From positions 1-18,020 of the forward strand of contig DFDT01000135.1 in NCBI GenBank assembly GCA_002368865.1: 18,020 nucleotides of DNA. Direction: 5' to 3'. This document shows, piece by piece, positions 1 through 8,252 of this stretch (within the stretch, counting starts at the first letter, position 1; each line of letters opens with the position of its first letter). Under the pieces are notes generated by a model. That model searched no databases and had not been told where the DNA came from. It saw only the letters and a program-made list of their open reading frames with translations. The position numbers and the translations under genes were made by a program. Origin of the DNA: Lachnospiraceae bacterium UBA3821 (GTDB lineage: Bacteria; Bacillota; Clostridia; Lachnospirales; Lachnospiraceae).

Positions 1-107
1 TTATGAAGGAGCGGAAACCGTTTATTCATGCGACGTTAGAGAATACCACACCGGAAAATAATATCCAGGTGCGTGATTTTATTCAGAAGTTGTACGATGA
101 GGCGTGA
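1..107 (+). CDS. 3' end of an unidentified upstream gene (partial)
   Basis: An open frame enters from the left edge and ends at TGA 105-107. An ATG lies at position 3, but no upstream sequence is visible to judge it as a start, so I treat this as the C-terminal ~34 residues of a longer protein. The visible residues are mixed polar and hydrophobic, ending in a short helical stretch (VRDFIQKLYDEA). There is no recognisable motif and I assign no function. A 62-nt gap separates it from the next gene on the same strand, with no clear terminator, so the two could be co-transcribed. Confidence 0.5.
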   Translation, partial: MKERKPFIHATLENTTPENNIQVRDFIQKLYDEA

Positions 108-113
108 TCAGAG

Positions 114-130
114 TTACGCATTAAGCGTAA
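114..130. repeat. Small inverted repeat in the intergenic gap
   Basis: TTACGC (114-119) and GCGTAA (125-130) form a perfect 6-bp inverted repeat around a 5-nt loop. No T-tract follows on either strand, so it is not a convincing terminator. It may be a weak hairpin in the mRNA leader of the downstream ATPase gene, or chance. Confidence 0.25.
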
Positions 131-169
131 AAAGTAATAGAACCAACAAAGAAGTGAGGAAGAAAAACA

Positions 170-1801
170 ATGTATACAGACGGTAAGATTTATATGGGAC
201 TCGCGGATGGGGAAAGGGTATGTATGCAGCTGAACATGGCGAACAGACACGGTCTGATCGCCGGCGCCAGCGGTACCGGCAAGACCATCACCATGAAGGC
301 GATGGCGGAGTCTTTTTCCGATGCGGGAGTGCCTGTGTTTTTGTGCGATATCAAGGGGGATGTGTCCGGACTTGCGGAGCCGGGCGCACAGTCTGAGGGC
401 ATGGAGAAGCGGATTGATAAGTTCGGAATCCGCAGGGAGTTTTCCTACAAGGCGTATCCGGTGTGTTTCTGGGATATTTATCAGGAGGGCGGACATCCGG
501 TGCGGGCGACGATCTCTGATATGGGACCGGATATTCTGTCCCGGATCTTGGGACTGACACCGGCCCAGGAAGGCGTGCTGAATATCATCTTTAAGATTGC
601 GGATGACAGAGGTCTTCTGTTGATCGACTTAAAGGATTTGCGCACCACCATCAACTATGTGGCAGAGCACAAGGATGAGTATACATTGTCCTACGGAAAT
701 ATGTCTACCCAGTCATTGGGCGGTATCGTGCGGGCATTGCTGCCCTTGGAGACCCAGGGCGGCGATCTGTTCTTTGGGGAGCCGGATCTGGATATCTTTG
801 ACTGGATGCGCACGGATGTGTACGGCAAGGGTATGGTCAATATTCTGGACTGCGTGAAGCTGGTGCAGAATCCTACATTGTATGCAAGTTTTCTGCTGTG
901 GATGATGGCGGAGCTCTTTGAGAAGCTGCCGGAGGCAGGAGATCTGGACAAACCGAAGCTGGTGTTTTTCTTTGATGAGGCACATATGCTGTTTTCCGGC
1001 GCGCCGAAAGTATTGGTGCAGAAGATTGAGCAGGTGGTAAAACTGGTGCGCTCCAAAGGCGTGGGCATTTATTTTGTGACCCAGAGCCCCAGCGATATTC
1101 CGGATACGGTGCTGGCACAGCTGTCCAACCGCGTGCAGCACGCACTGCGCGCCTATACGCCCTCGGAGCAGAAGGCGGTGAAGGTGGCGGCGCAGTCTTT
1201 CCGCGCAAATCCTTCTTTTAAGGCGGAGGATGTGATCATGGAGCTGGGCGTGGGTGAAGCGCTGACTTCCTTCCTGGATGAGAAGGGTGTGCCCACCATG
1301 GCACAGAAGACTTCCATCATCTGCCCGCAGAGTTTAATGGGACCTGCCCAGGATGCGACGAAACAGAATCTGATGGCCAGAGACGGCATGAGCAAGTACG
1401 ACCAGGCGGTGGACAATGTCTCGGCTTATGAAGTGTTGCAGGATAAAGCCATGAAGGACGCTGAGGCAGAGAAGCTGGCTGCGGAGCGGGCACAGTTAGA
1501 GAAGGAACGTGCTGAGTTCGAAGCACAGAAAGCAAAGGAGGAGGCTGAAGCGCAGAAGCAGCGGGAGAAGGAAGAAGCGGCGGCGCAGAAGCAGAAGGAG
1601 CGCGAACTGGAAGCTGCCCGTAAGAAGCTGGAGCGGGAGGAGGAAGAAGCCCGCAAGAAGAAGGAAAAGGAAGCGCAGAAGAAGGAGCAGGAGAGTGAGC
1701 GCAGAAAGAAGCAGATCGAGAATAAGCTGATCAATGCGGGTATCAATACAGGCGTGCAGGTGTTAAAGAGAGGAATTTTAAACACATTATTTAAAAAATG
1801 A
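170..1801 (+). CDS. HerA/YjgR-like (DUF853) P-loop ATPase with coiled-coil tail
   Basis: This is a 543-residue cytoplasmic ATPase of the DUF853 family (E. coli YjgR type), related to HerA/FtsK DNA translocases. The Walker A motif is AGASGTGKT at residues 31-39, followed by the family's 'FLCDIKGDVSGLAEPG' stretch. The Walker B motif is LVFFFDEAH with D269-E270. A conserved C-terminal module follows (RVQHALRAYTPSEQKAVK, then GVGEALTSFLDEKGVP). Residues ~428-520 form an extremely charged Glu/Lys/Ala coiled coil, and the protein ends in a short amphipathic segment (INTGVQVLKRGILNTLFKK) typical of the family. The ATG at 170 has GTGAGGA at 154-160. The gene appears monocistronic or last in its unit, because a terminator hairpin follows at 1810-1870. 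The family is sure; the physiological role is not, since DUF853 proteins are poorly characterised. Confidence 0.9.
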   Translation: MYTDGKIYMGLADGERVCMQLNMANRHGLIAGASGTGKTITMKAMAESFSDAGVPVFLCDIKGDVSGLAEPGAQSEGMEKRIDKFGIRREFSYKAYPVCFWDIYQEGGHPVRATISDMGPDILSRILGLTPAQEGVLNIIFKIADDRGLLLIDLKDLRTTINYVAEHKDEYTLSYGNMSTQSLGGIVRALLPLETQGGDLFFGEPDLDIFDWMRTDVYGKGMVNILDCVKLVQNPTLYASFLLWMMAELFEKLPEAGDLDKPKLVFFFDEAHMLFSGAPKVLVQKIEQVVKLVRSKGVGIYFVTQSPSDIPDTVLAQLSNRVQHALRAYTPSEQKAVKVAAQSFRANPSFKAEDVIMELGVGEALTSFLDEKGVPTMAQKTSIICPQSLMGPAQDATKQNLMARDGMSKYDQAVDNVSAYEVLQDKAMKDAEAEKLAAERAQLEKERAEFEAQKAKEEAEAQKQREKEEAAAQKQKERELEAARKKLEREEEEARKKKEKEAQKKEQESERRKKQIENKLINAGINTGVQVLKRGILNTLFKK

Positions 1802-1809
1802 TCAGAGAT

Positions 1810-1870
1810 CCGTACAGTCCGGTCTGCGGTGAGGGAGTCGGCAGACCGGGGTGGACGGTTTCTCTTTTTT
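1810..1870 (+). terminator. Intrinsic terminator after the HerA-like gene
   Basis: CCGGTCTGC (1819-1827) pairs perfectly with GCAGACCGG (1841-1849). The stem extends outward through an imperfect internal region to CCGT (1810-1813) with ACGG (1855-1858). It is followed at once by a T-rich tract, 1859-1870 (TTTCTCTTTTTT). The T-tract directly abuts the ribosome binding site of the next gene (GGAGGA, 1871-1876). Confidence 0.75.
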
Positions 1871-1876
1871 GGAGGA
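1871..1876 (+). promoter_or_regulatory. Ribosome binding site that fixes the GTG start at 1884
   Basis: GGAGGA sits 7 nt upstream of GTG 1884-1886. It favours this start over an in-frame GTG at 1851, which lies inside the terminator stem and has no Shine-Dalgarno sequence. Confidence 0.7.
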
Positions 1877-1883
1877 TTTTTCG

Positions 1884-2618
1884 GTGATCAAAGCAGAACA
1901 CTTATCTATGGTTTACGGCAAGGGACCGAAGGCGGTGGACGATCTTTCATTTGAGATCAGGCCCGGGGAGATCGTAGGATTCGCGGGGCCGAACGGTGCG
2001 GGAAAGACGACCGTCATCAAGATGCTTACGGGTATCCTGAAACCCAAAGAGGGCAATGCATCCATTCATGGATTTGATATTGTGAAGGAGTCGGTGCAGG
2101 CAAAGCAGAATTTTGCTTATGTGGCGGATGACCCGGATGTGCTGCTGCAGTTGACGGGATTGGAATACATCAACTACATTGCGGATCTGTATGGCATTTC
2201 CGTGGAGGACCGGAAGAAAAGAATTCAGGAGCTGGTGGGGCGCTTCGGCATGGAGGATGCCCTGGGCACGCCGATGCGGGAATATTCCCACGGCATGCGC
2301 CAGAAGACCATGATCATTGCGGCACTGGTACATAACCCGCCGGCGTGGATATTGGACGAGCCCATGACAGGGCTGGATCCCACGGCGGCCTACACCTTGA
2401 AGCAGATGATGCGGAAACATGCGGACAACGGAAACGCGGTGCTCTTTTCCACCCATGTGCTGGAGGTGGCGGAGAAACTCTGTGACCGGATCCTGATCAT
2501 CAATCACGGAAAGTTTCTGTATCAGGGGACGATACAGGAGCTGGAGGAGGCGCATCCCGGAAAGAGTCTGGAGACGATCTTCATTGAAATGACAGGCGGC
2601 AATGTGGGGGAGGAATAG
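1884..2618 (+). CDS. ABC transporter ATP-binding protein (module A)
   Basis: A 244-residue ABC ATPase that would power the adjacent permease at the membrane. Visible motifs are Walker A GPNGAGKTT (residues 35-43), a degenerate signature YSHGMRQK, Walker B WILDEP (D158, E159) with the D-loop TGLDP, and an H-loop histidine in STHVLEVAEKL. The Q-loop region reads AYVADDPDVLLQLTG and lacks the usual glutamine; this variation seems common among exporters of this subclass. The GTG start is chosen for its GGAGGA site. An in-frame extension to 1851 would run through the terminator hairpin. The stop lies 4 nt before the permease start, indicating translational coupling. The family is certain; the substrate is unknown and an exporter is most likely. 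Confidence 0.93.
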   Translation: MIKAEHLSMVYGKGPKAVDDLSFEIRPGEIVGFAGPNGAGKTTVIKMLTGILKPKEGNASIHGFDIVKESVQAKQNFAYVADDPDVLLQLTGLEYINYIADLYGISVEDRKKRIQELVGRFGMEDALGTPMREYSHGMRQKTMIIAALVHNPPAWILDEPMTGLDPTAAYTLKQMMRKHADNGNAVLFSTHVLEVAEKLCDRILIINHGKFLYQGTIQELEEAHPGKSLETIFIEMTGGNVGEE

Positions 2619-2622
2619 AAAG

Positions 2623-4293
2623 ATGAATCCGGCTGGAATCCGGTCTTTGATCAAGATTTTATATAAAAATACGCAGATGATGCTGCCGAAACGCACTTTG
2701 TACAGAGTGCTCGCGGCGGTGGCGGTGTTCGGTATTCTGTTTCCCTGCGGCGTGGTGGTGGGATTTTGTTGTTTTGTGATGACGGAAGCGCTGATCCTGG
2801 CGGGAAATCCCGGCGGCGGCATGTTGTTTGCCATGCAGATCCTGTCGGTGTTTTCCATGGTGTTTGGTACCTGGGTGATCTTCAGCGTGCTGTTTTTCTC
2901 ATCTGACAGGGAGCATTTTGTGACGCTGCCGATCCCGGTACATCACCTGATGATGGCGAAATTTATCTATGCCTACATTGCGGAAAGTCTGATGGAATGC
3001 TTTATGCTGGCGGCAGTGTTCATCGGATACTTTATAGCTATGGCGGAAGAAACAGGGTGGGCAGCGGCGCTGGATCCGGTCTCGGTGATCGCGGCCATAT
3101 CCGGAACTCTGCTGATCCCGTTAGTTCCCATGGTATACTGTACTGTGTTCAGTCTGATCCTGATGGCATTTCTGAAAAATGTGAGAAGCAGGAAAGTTTT
3201 TGATCAGGTGTCCACGGCGCTTCTGGTGGCCTTTGTGGCATTGTTTCTGGTTTCCATCAAGGGTATCGGAGAGATCAATGTGGAGACCTATGTGGAAATT
3301 CTGGGAAGCGGAGGAGATCTCTTCCTGCGAACCCTGAATCTGCTCTTTTTCCCGGTGCCGTGGCTCTCTGAGGCGGTGGGACGGGGAAGCGTCGGATATC
3401 TGGTTGCTTATCTCGGAGCCAACGCAGGATTGGTCTTGCTCCTCTACTGTGCGGGAAAACTGTGGTATCAGGAGGGACTTTATACGGCGGCGGCACTGGG
3501 ATCCGTGAAAAAAGCGGAGACCCATTATGAACGGATCAGACGCCATACACCGTTTGCAGCGTGCCTGAAAAAGGAAATCCATGTGCTGCTTCGGACGAAG
3601 GCATTCGCCAACAATTGCGTTTATGTGAATCTGACCTGGCCGGCAGGCGCCTTTTTGCTGCTGCATTTTACAAAGGAACAGGGGAATATGGCGGAGTTTA
3701 TCCGCCTGTATCGTATGGGAAAAGAGCGCGCCGGATTTTTGCTGACCTTGGTGATGATCGCCATTGCATTTATCGCCACGGCAATGAATTCCATTGCATC
3801 GACAGCATTTACAAGAGAAGGACAGCATTTGAGCCTGCTAAAATATATTCCGGTGTCCTATCGGATCCAGATCCGGGCAAAAGCCGCAGTCAGCCTGCTG
3901 TTTACCTATCCCGTTTTGCTCCTGACAGATGGGATCGTCTGCTATTATATGGGGGCTGCGGTAAGGACGGGGATGTTTTTTGCTGTTTTGATGTTGGCGG
4001 CACATGTGCTTTCCGTTGCAATCGGCATGCGGTTGGACAGCACGGCGCCTTATGTGACATGGGATGACGAGTACAGTGCCCTGCGTGGGAACATCAATAC
4101 TTTTTTCAATATGGCAGTGATGATGATCGCGGTGGTAATCGTCGGGGGGATCGGATACTGGCTGTATGAATTCCTGAAGCTGCCTATGGGGATCTATCAT
4201 ATTGTGCTGTTTATTGTATTGATGGGAACTTCTGTGGGCGTTGCGTTGATCGCTTCGGATGAGATCGTGGAAAACATATCCAAAATGGAATAG
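2623..4293 (+). CDS. ABC transporter permease, ~12 TM (module A)
   Basis: A 556-residue polytopic membrane protein with about twelve hydrophobic segments, in two halves separated by a hydrophilic stretch around GSVKKAETHYERIRRHTPFAACLKKEIHVLLRTK. That layout fits the large ABC-2-like exporter permeases found beside lone ATPases in Firmicutes (possibly the family Pfam calls ABC_tran_2). The ATG at 2623 has GGGGGAGGA at 2606-2614 with 8-nt spacing. An in-frame ATG at 2602 overlaps the ATPase stop and has no comparable binding site, so I reject it. It is the membrane partner of the preceding ATPase. The transported substrate cannot be told from sequence. Confidence 0.85.
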   Translation: MNPAGIRSLIKILYKNTQMMLPKRTLYRVLAAVAVFGILFPCGVVVGFCCFVMTEALILAGNPGGGMLFAMQILSVFSMVFGTWVIFSVLFFSSDREHFVTLPIPVHHLMMAKFIYAYIAESLMECFMLAAVFIGYFIAMAEETGWAAALDPVSVIAAISGTLLIPLVPMVYCTVFSLILMAFLKNVRSRKVFDQVSTALLVAFVALFLVSIKGIGEINVETYVEILGSGGDLFLRTLNLLFFPVPWLSEAVGRGSVGYLVAYLGANAGLVLLLYCAGKLWYQEGLYTAAALGSVKKAETHYERIRRHTPFAACLKKEIHVLLRTKAFANNCVYVNLTWPAGAFLLLHFTKEQGNMAEFIRLYRMGKERAGFLLTLVMIAIAFIATAMNSIASTAFTREGQHLSLLKYIPVSYRIQIRAKAAVSLLFTYPVLLLTDGIVCYYMGAAVRTGMFFAVLMLAAHVLSVAIGMRLDSTAPYVTWDDEYSALRGNINTFFNMAVMMIAVVIVGGIGYWLYEFLKLPMGIYHIVLFIVLMGTSVGVALIASDEIVENISKME

Positions 4294-4339
4294 AAATATC
4301 AGTTTGCAAGTTTTTAGAGGAAAGGTTTGGGAGACAACG

Positions 4340-6397
4340 ATGAGGGTTAGGAACGGAAAACGAGGAATGGCAGCAGGATTCTTCCTATTTATGACGGCCG
4401 CATTGGTCGGGATAGGGTTGTTGGCAGGAGGCATGATATCGCAGGCCAAAGACAAGCAGAATCAGGATTCGCTGTTTTACAGTATTCAGGCGGAATTGGT
4501 GGGATCGGATCGGGACAGTTTCAGCATTCAGATCACCATTGAGAATAACGGACCGGACTGGGAGGGCACCGTGAGAGTGATGCCCAAGCAGTCGCCGTAT
4601 CAAAGCTATATGTTATCGGCATATGACACAGAGATCTCATTGCCCCAGGGGAGCCGGAAACAGTATACGATCCGGGTAGGCAAGGATGAGGAAATGCTGC
4701 GCTATTCCAATCAGGAGGGAAGCCTTCAGGTCTATCTGTTGGACAAAAAGGGGAAAAAGGTTTCAGAGAGGACCTTCGACCGCTTTCTGACAGAAGATTC
4801 CCAGTATTTGTATATGGGGATCCTGAGCGATGATTTTTCTGCGCTGACCTATTTGGATCTGGGCGGAGATGAACTCTATCTGGATGGAAACAACTATCCG
4901 GTGAAGCTGAGAGACATGACCCAGACGGATCTGAAGGACGGCCTGGAGGAGTTGGATTATCTGGTGATCGATCAGTACAATACCGGAGTGCTGACCGCGG
5001 AGGAGCTGGATGCCATTTCCGACTGGAATTATAATGGCGGCGTTTTGATGGTGGGCACCGGCCCTTATGCCACGGATGTGCTTGCGGGGATCGGCGATTA
5101 CCTGGGCGTGAAGTGTCGGAGCATATACGCGGTACAGGAGAATGCGCAGGAGGACTCGGTGCTTGTCATAGCAGAATTGCAGGATGTGCAAAAAAGATAT
5201 TCCACCAGCTATTACAGCAGCGAGAGCGGGTTGGTGGGCTCTCAGGGAGATGGGGCCATCATGGTATTGCCGTTTGCACTGTCGCAGCTTTCGGGGCAGA
5301 CGGATCTGTACCAGTATGGATATGGGACTGTGGAATCCTATATGCGCAATATGATCCTGGATGCCTATAACTATGCTTCCGTACGGTATGATAGCAATAA
5401 TTATTCGGATAACATGCGTTATTTAACCAGGATCATGAAGTTCTGGGGCAACAACAGCAATGCGCTGAATTTTACGCTTTTGAAATTTATTATCTTTTTA
5501 TATGTGATCTTTGTGGGACCGATCCTGTATCTGATCCTGAAATTTGTAAAAAAGAAAGAGTTATACTGGGTTTTTGTGCCTGTGACAACGCTTTGTGCCG
5601 TGATGCTTGTCTTTTTGGCGGGCCGGGGTTTTAAGGTGGTGAATACCTCGGTGTATTCCGTGACACTGGAAAATACCTCCGGGAGGGGCATGGACACTTC
5701 CTACCTGTATTGCTATGATGCGGATCATAAGGAGTGGGACTTAAAGCTTGCCGAAGGATATGATTTTGTGAGCGGGGTCTCGGACAGTTATTCCTACTAT
5801 GACCCAAATGACGACGAAGGCAGCTATTACTATCATATGAGAAAGACCGGAGGGGCCAATTATTTCGGCATCAGACCAGGCAGCAGCTTTGAGGACTGCT
5901 TCTTCCGGGCGCAGCGGAACAGCAGGCGGGATCAGAATTCCGGAAAGATCATCTGTGACAGCATTCTGACCAGCGCGGCAGCTTCCTCCTATTTCAGTTC
6001 GGGATATTATGGCGGCAGGATATTCGGGCAGGTGACCAATGAGACGGGCGAGGATTTTGTTTATTACGCCGTGATTGCAGGCGGCAGCGCTTATGTGTAC
6101 GGAGAGTTAAGAAACGGGGAGACGGCGGATCTTGGCACGGCAAACCCCATATACGCGGATGTGAACGGCTATAATCTCGCCAGTCAATTTATGTATGACT
6201 GCCTGGACGATGATGACAAGCATTGGAGCAATAAGCAGATCGGACAGCTTTCCGCCATTGGCGTGGCAATCGCCTCTCTGTATTCGAATGAGAATCCGGA
6301 CAGGGTGATCGTGGTGGGCGTGACGGACAGCGGAGACAAGGTAGTAGATGACAAATGCTATGAGGTAGCCTACAAATGCCTCTACACGATGGAATAG
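4340..6397 (+). CDS. Membrane-anchored ectodomain protein associated with the ABC modules
   Basis: A 685-residue protein of no family I can name with certainty. An N-terminal hydrophobic anchor or signal (residues ~10-34) is followed by a ~340-residue extracytoplasmic region. Two closely spaced TM helices (~377-399 and ~407-427) are joined by a short KKKEL loop, and a ~255-residue Tyr/Ser/Asp-rich external C-terminal domain completes it. The middle of the first ectodomain (LDYLVIDQYNTGVLTAEELDAISDW followed by GGVLMVGTGP) resembles the glutamine-amidotransferase-like folds of DUF4350/GldG-type transporter accessory proteins, without catalytic residues I can identify. The ATG at 4340 is preferred because an anchor follows directly and a GGGAGA-like site precedes it; the in-frame ATG at 4259 lies inside the permease gene. 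It probably serves the flanking ABC modules. Confidence 0.75.
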   Translation: MRVRNGKRGMAAGFFLFMTAALVGIGLLAGGMISQAKDKQNQDSLFYSIQAELVGSDRDSFSIQITIENNGPDWEGTVRVMPKQSPYQSYMLSAYDTEISLPQGSRKQYTIRVGKDEEMLRYSNQEGSLQVYLLDKKGKKVSERTFDRFLTEDSQYLYMGILSDDFSALTYLDLGGDELYLDGNNYPVKLRDMTQTDLKDGLEELDYLVIDQYNTGVLTAEELDAISDWNYNGGVLMVGTGPYATDVLAGIGDYLGVKCRSIYAVQENAQEDSVLVIAELQDVQKRYSTSYYSSESGLVGSQGDGAIMVLPFALSQLSGQTDLYQYGYGTVESYMRNMILDAYNYASVRYDSNNYSDNMRYLTRIMKFWGNNSNALNFTLLKFIIFLYVIFVGPILYLILKFVKKKELYWVFVPVTTLCAVMLVFLAGRGFKVVNTSVYSVTLENTSGRGMDTSYLYCYDADHKEWDLKLAEGYDFVSGVSDSYSYYDPNDDEGSYYYHMRKTGGANYFGIRPGSSFEDCFFRAQRNSRRDQNSGKIICDSILTSAAASSYFSSGYYGGRIFGQVTNETGEDFVYYAVIAGGSAYVYGELRNGETADLGTANPIYADVNGYNLASQFMYDCLDDDDKHWSNKQIGQLSAIGVAIASLYSNENPDRVIVVGVTDSGDKVVDDKCYEVAYKCLYTME

Positions 6398-6408
6398 GGG
6401 GTGTCGGG

Positions 6409-7335
6409 ATGTTATATATCAATGATCTGACGAAAAATTACGGTTCCTTTACGGCTGTCAATCATCTCTCCCTCCATATTCCGGAAGGGGATCTGTTTGG
6501 TTTTGTGGGACCCAACGGCGCAGGAAAAACCACGACGATCCGGATCGTGTGCGGACTTTTGAAAGCAAGCGGCGGCAGTGTCAGGATCGGCAATTCTTCC
6601 GCACCGGTGGGCAGTAAGGAAATGAAGCGGATGATCGGATACGTGCCGGATTTCTTCGGCGTGTATGACAACCTGAAAGTGAAGGAGTACATGGATATGT
6701 ATGGTTCCATGTACGGAATGGATTCCGGGGATATCGCGAAGCTCACGGACGATCTGCTGGAGCTGGTAAATCTCACGGACAAAAAAGAATTCTATGTGGA
6801 TACCCTCTCCAGAGGGATGAAGCAGCGGCTTTGTGTGGCCAGGGCGCTGCTGCACAATCCCAAGCTGTTGATCCTGGATGAGCCTAGCTCCGGGCTGGAT
6901 CCCAGAGCCAGGGTGGAGATGAAGGAGCTCCTAAAAAATCTTCACTCCATGGGAAAGACGATCATCATCAGCTCCCATATCCTGTCGGAGCTCTCCGAGA
7001 TGTGTAACAGTATCGGCATCATGAACCGGGGACAGTTGATCACGGCCGGGAAGATCGAGGATGTGATGCAGCATTTCGGCGGCGGACAGAAGCTGCATAT
7101 CCGTGTGATCTCCGAGATGGAGCCCGCAGTGCGGCTGCTGCAGGAGCAGGCGGGCGTGACAGTCCAGTCGGTGAGAGAAAATGAAATCCTGGTGGGGTAT
7201 CAGGGAACGGAGGAACAGATCGGACGGCTCCTCCAGTATATGATACAGAACCAGGTGATCATGACAGATTTTTACAGAGAGGCGGGAACGTTAGAGTCTC
7301 TGTTCATGCAGTTGACGGGAGGTGGAGCACAGTGA
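6409..7335 (+). CDS. ABC transporter ATP-binding protein (module B)
   Basis: A 308-residue ABC ATPase. Motifs are Walker A GPNGAGKTT (34-42), signature LSRGMKQ (133-139), Walker B LLILDEP (D157, E158) with SSGLDP, and H-loop SSHILSELSEM (H190). The Q-loop position reads GYVPDFFGVYDNL, with Asp where Gln is usual. A ~90-residue C-terminal domain follows, as in DrrA/GldA-type exporter ATPases. The ATG at 6409 has a G-rich site (TAGGGGG, 6395-6401); the in-frame ATG at 6376 overlaps the upstream gene and is less likely. The gene starts 11 nt after the ectodomain protein and its TGA overlaps the permease GTG, so the three are tightly coupled. It is paralogous to, but clearly diverged from, the module A ATPase. 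Confidence 0.93.
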   Translation: MLYINDLTKNYGSFTAVNHLSLHIPEGDLFGFVGPNGAGKTTTIRIVCGLLKASGGSVRIGNSSAPVGSKEMKRMIGYVPDFFGVYDNLKVKEYMDMYGSMYGMDSGDIAKLTDDLLELVNLTDKKEFYVDTLSRGMKQRLCVARALLHNPKLLILDEPSSGLDPRARVEMKELLKNLHSMGKTIIISSHILSELSEMCNSIGIMNRGQLITAGKIEDVMQHFGGGQKLHIRVISEMEPAVRLLQEQAGVTVQSVRENEILVGYQGTEEQIGRLLQYMIQNQVIMTDFYREAGTLESLFMQLTGGGAQ

Positions 7336-8252
7336 AGATCAAATTAAATCCGATCATAAAAAAAGACTTGCAGGTTTCCGCCCGCAGTATGCGGATCAGC
7401 TGGGGCCTGTTTGGGTATGAAATGCTGCTGGCGCTGGCATTTTTGATCGCATTGTCGATCATACAGGCAGAGAGCAGAAGTTATTACAGCAACAATATCT
7501 ACAGTTATCTGGTCTACTTATTTCCTGTTGTGGCGATCGCCCAGATCGGGATCGTGATGTTGATCGTGCCGATCCTGACGGCAGGTTCCATCTCAGGGGA
7601 AAAGGAGCGGCAGACGTTTGATATCATGCTGACCACCTGCATGTCGCCGTTTTCCATCGTGCTTGGCAAGGTGACCTCCGCGGTGATCCGAATCCTGTTC
7701 TTTGTGGTGGCGAGCACCCCTATCATGGCGCTTGCTTTTGTGGTGGGTGGTTTGAGCTGGTTTGACCTGTTCACGTTCATCCTGACCATCATTATGCTGG
7801 CGTTTTTCACCGGGAGTATCGGGATCTTCTGTTCTTCCGTGTGCAGAAAGGCGATTGCGGCAGTGATCCTGTCCTTCGTGTTTTATGCTGTTATTTTTGG
7901 CGGAACATTTATTCCCAGCCTGATCCATGCACTGTTTGCATACAGCAGCTACGGAAACGACCACATGGGAGAATCCCTGGTGTTCTGGCTGTTTAATCCC
8001 ATTGTTTTCTATGAGGAGTATTTTACACAGATCATGACAGGGGAGAGTCTGCTGAATGGAGCCAATTTTGATCTGGATGAGGTGGGACCGTTAACGTATC
8101 TGTTGGCTCAGGGCAAGGTGTGGATGTTTGTGTCTGCAATATGCATCATCCTGCTCTCGCTGGTATTTATGGCGGCAGCGGCATGGAAGGTGAATCCGCT
8201 GCATTCCTCCGGCGGCAGGAAGCCGGGTAAGAAAAAGGCAGGGCAGGAATAA
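7332..8252 (+). CDS. ABC-2 type permease (module B)
   Basis: A 306-residue, roughly six-TM permease. It carries the ABC-2 hallmark after the second helix: ILTAGSISGEKERQTFDIMLTT, matching the GEKE(R)xTxxxLLTTP signature of GldF/NatB-like permeases. The GTG start at 7332 overlaps the ATPase TGA (GTGA), showing translational coupling. The C-terminus ends in a Lys/Gly-rich cytoplasmic tail (GGRKPGKKKAGQE). With the preceding ATPase and the ectodomain protein it resembles a GldA-GldF-GldG-like three-part exporter; this comparison rests on architecture only. Confidence 0.88.
   Translation: MKIKLNPIIKKDLQVSARSMRISWGLFGYEMLLALAFLIALSIIQAESRSYYSNNIYSYLVYLFPVVAIAQIGIVMLIVPILTAGSISGEKERQTFDIMLTTCMSPFSIVLGKVTSAVIRILFFVVASTPIMALAFVVGGLSWFDLFTFILTIIMLAFFTGSIGIFCSSVCRKAIAAVILSFVFYAVIFGGTFIPSLIHALFAYSSYGNDHMGESLVFWLFNPIVFYEEYFTQIMTGESLLNGANFDLDEVGPLTYLLAQGKVWMFVSAICIILLSLVFMAAAAWKVNPLHSSGGRKPGKKKAGQE

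Noticed and set aside
1750..1884. Promoter for the ABC/lipid run within the end of the HerA-like gene
   Set aside because: The best candidate (TTAAAG followed by CATTAT) is too far from consensus to list as a feature.
1947..2858. A 303-codon open frame on the minus strand
   Set aside because: It is antisense to the module A ATPase and the start of its permease, both of which carry clear family motifs. There is no plausible start context.
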